Part shown: positions 15,222 through 15,843 of the stretch, one piece after another
How positions within the stretch are numbered: position 1 is the stretch's first letter
Layout of the letters: every line of letters begins with the position of its first letter
From: an uncultured Porphyromonadaceae bacterium
Lineage (GTDB): Bacteria > Bacteroidota > Bacteroidia > Bacteroidales > Muribaculaceae
DNA length: 15,843 bases
Direction: 5' to 3'
Assembly (NCBI GenBank): GCA_905198125.1
Contig: CAJKBH010000052.1
Coordinates: 1-15,843, forward strand
Translations under genes and position numbers: made by a program
Notes under the pieces: model-generated
What the model saw: the letters and a program-made list of their open reading frames with translations, nothing else
What the model was told of the DNA's origin: nothing
Database searches by the model: none

Positions 15222-15581
15222 TCAGTGTTTAGATCTGAATTTACATTTGTGTGAGTTGACAAACTGGTGCACCCATCCGGTGACTATAAGCACAATGGCG
15301 ATGCTGAGCAACGTGGCCGTAACGATAGGAAACCATTGCGCGGAGATTATGTCGAAATAGAGCATTATCGCCACACCCGGCGGCACAAAGAAGAAACCCA
15401 TGTTTGACACGAGGAATTGACTGATGCCTTTTACAGACTCAATGTTGACCACCTTCTTCTGAAGCAGGGTGGTCAGCAGCAACATGCCGATAATGCTTCC
15501 GGGAACCGGGATTGCGAAAATCCAGGCGATGAATTCTCCCGCGGCAAGGCATGCGAAAATAATCGAACACTGTTTAACCAT
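15222..15581 (-). CDS. lrgA: LrgA/CidA family holin-like membrane protein
   Basis: This 119-residue protein has about four membrane helices and the family signatures IPVPGSIIGMLLL (24-36) and FFFVPPGVAIM (63-73). A basic tail (SHKCKFRSKH) should face the cytoplasm. It is the partner of LrgB, encoded 4 bases downstream, and probably forms a membrane complex involved in small carboxylate export or import, or in control of cell lysis. The frame continues upstream to 15650, but that would run through the -7 element. ATG 15581 gives the usual family start (MVKQCSIIFACLAAGEFIAW) and is preferred. Its leader carries two exact 14-bp repeats between the predicted transcription start and the ATG, which may mediate regulation. 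Confidence 0.93.
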   Translation of the reverse strand: MVKQCSIIFACLAAGEFIAWIFAIPVPGSIIGMLLLTTLLQKKVVNIESVKGISQFLVSNMGFFFVPPGVAIMLYFDIISAQWFPIVTATLLSIAIVLIVTGWVHQFVNSHKCKFRSKH

Positions 15582-15586
15582 AGTAT

Positions 15587-15616
15587 TATTAACCTTAATC
15601 ACTATTAACCTTAATC
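15587..15616. repeat. Tandem 14-bp repeat in the lrgA leader
   Basis: TATTAACCTTAATC occurs exactly twice, at 15587-15600 and 15603-15616, separated by 2 bases. On the lrgA strand each copy contains ATTAA-GG-TTAAT, a near-perfect palindrome. The pair lies at the start of the predicted lrgA transcript, between the -7 element and the ATG. This arrangement suits binding of a regulator to two adjacent sites, or alternative RNA pairing. Confidence 0.6.
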
Positions 15617-15622
15617 CGGCCG

Positions 15623-15630
15623 CAAAGTTA
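15623..15630 (-). promoter_or_regulatory. -7 element of lrgAB
   Basis: On the - strand this reads TAACTTTG followed by CGGC, an exact Bacteroidota -7 element. Its first three bases are the TAA stop codon of the upstream gene (15628-15630). A -33 TTTG at the expected distance was not found, so the promoter may need an activator. The leader to ATG 15581 would be about 35 bases. Confidence 0.55.
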
Positions 15631-15843
15631 CAACTTTTTTCTTGGACCACGTCTATGTTCTGTAGATTCGACTAAGAGTGTGCGGACTACCGGGGACTCG
15701 GGCAGGTGCAGATAAGTGGGCTTGTAGTCGCCGGCAGATACTATTATCTTCTCGAAGACGATGGCGGGGTCGTGCGGCGTGAGGGTCAGCAGCGCGAAGC
15801 CGTCGGAGGTGTATGTGACGGGCAGTTTTATCTGCTTTTCGAT
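15628..15843 (-). CDS. C-terminal fragment of a protein resembling the family 115 glycosidase C-terminal domain (partial)
   Basis: Only the last 71 residues are inside the window; the gene runs in from beyond base 15843. The visible part, DPAIVFEKIIVSAGDYKPTY (residues 25-44 of the fragment) followed by LHLPESP, resembles the C-terminal beta-sandwich of family 115 glycosidases (alpha-glucuronidases), which typically ends in a segment like VLQKIVID-GG-KPSYLGPPES. Similar carbohydrate-binding modules may end other large glycosidases, so the catalytic family is uncertain. A 20-residue polar tail (VRTLLVESTEHRRGPRKKL) extends beyond the motif. Its TAA stop forms the start of the lrgA -7 element. 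If it is a glucuronidase, it hints at acidic xylan or arabinogalactan use. Confidence 0.6.
   Translation of the reverse strand: MEKQIKLPVTYTSDGFALLTLTPHDPAIVFEKIIVSAGDYKPTYLHLPESPVVRTLLVESTEHRRGPRKKL

Noticed and set aside
15218..15262. Upstream start for lrgB
   Set aside because: It would overlap lrgA by 41 bases; ATG 15217, 4 bases after the lrgA stop, gives the normal family N-terminus.
15582..15650. Upstream start for lrgA
   Set aside because: The extension includes the -7 element and the leader repeats and shows no family similarity.

Overview
The window looks like a chromosomal segment of a Bacteroidales bacterium (phylum Bacteroidota). The signs are a SusC/SusD pair driven by a hybrid two-component regulator, glycoside hydrolase genes, and several exact copies of the Bacteroidota -7 promoter element TAnnTTTG. 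Most genes are GC-rich, with synonymous positions dominated by C and G. This fits a Muribaculaceae-like or similar moderately GC-rich lineage better than a low-GC Bacteroides, but the genus cannot be fixed from sequence reading alone.

Region 1 (74-8978) is a polysaccharide utilisation locus. It holds a hybrid two-component sensor/regulator with a periplasmic sugar-binding-protein-like sensor domain. Then come a SusC-type TonB-dependent transporter and a SusD-type surface lipoprotein, all on the + strand, and a convergent family 43 glycoside hydrolase on the - strand. The regulator-susC gap carries 21-bp-spaced direct repeats and an 11-bp inverted repeat just upstream of the susC promoter, which are good candidates for the regulator's binding sites. 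A strong hairpin closes the susCD unit. The hydrolase has a concentric dyad structure ending at its start codon.

Region 2 (9098-9918) is a compact AT-rich cassette. It has its own consensus promoter, a 5' hairpin, a 50-residue ORF, a 4-nt GTGA overlap into a 183-residue protein of unknown function, and a 14-bp inverted repeat at its 3' end. Its composition differs sharply from its neighbours and it is the best candidate here for an undescribed small system.

Region 3 (9935-12642) holds three genes: a secreted His/Tyr/Lys-rich protein (-), a YghZ-type aldo/keto reductase with a well-formed promoter (+), and a radical SAM/SPASM protein (-).

Region 4 (12663-15843, all - strand) holds an AlbA_2/Schlafen-type putative regulator with a GHKL-like domain and a C-terminal winged helix, an extremely AT-rich repeat-bearing spacer, the lrgA-lrgB membrane pair, and the C-terminal end of a larger protein resembling the C-terminal domain of family 115 glycosidases. 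Two genes here have a -7 promoter element overlapping or abutting the stop codon of the gene upstream, so same-strand adjacency does not by itself mean one operon.
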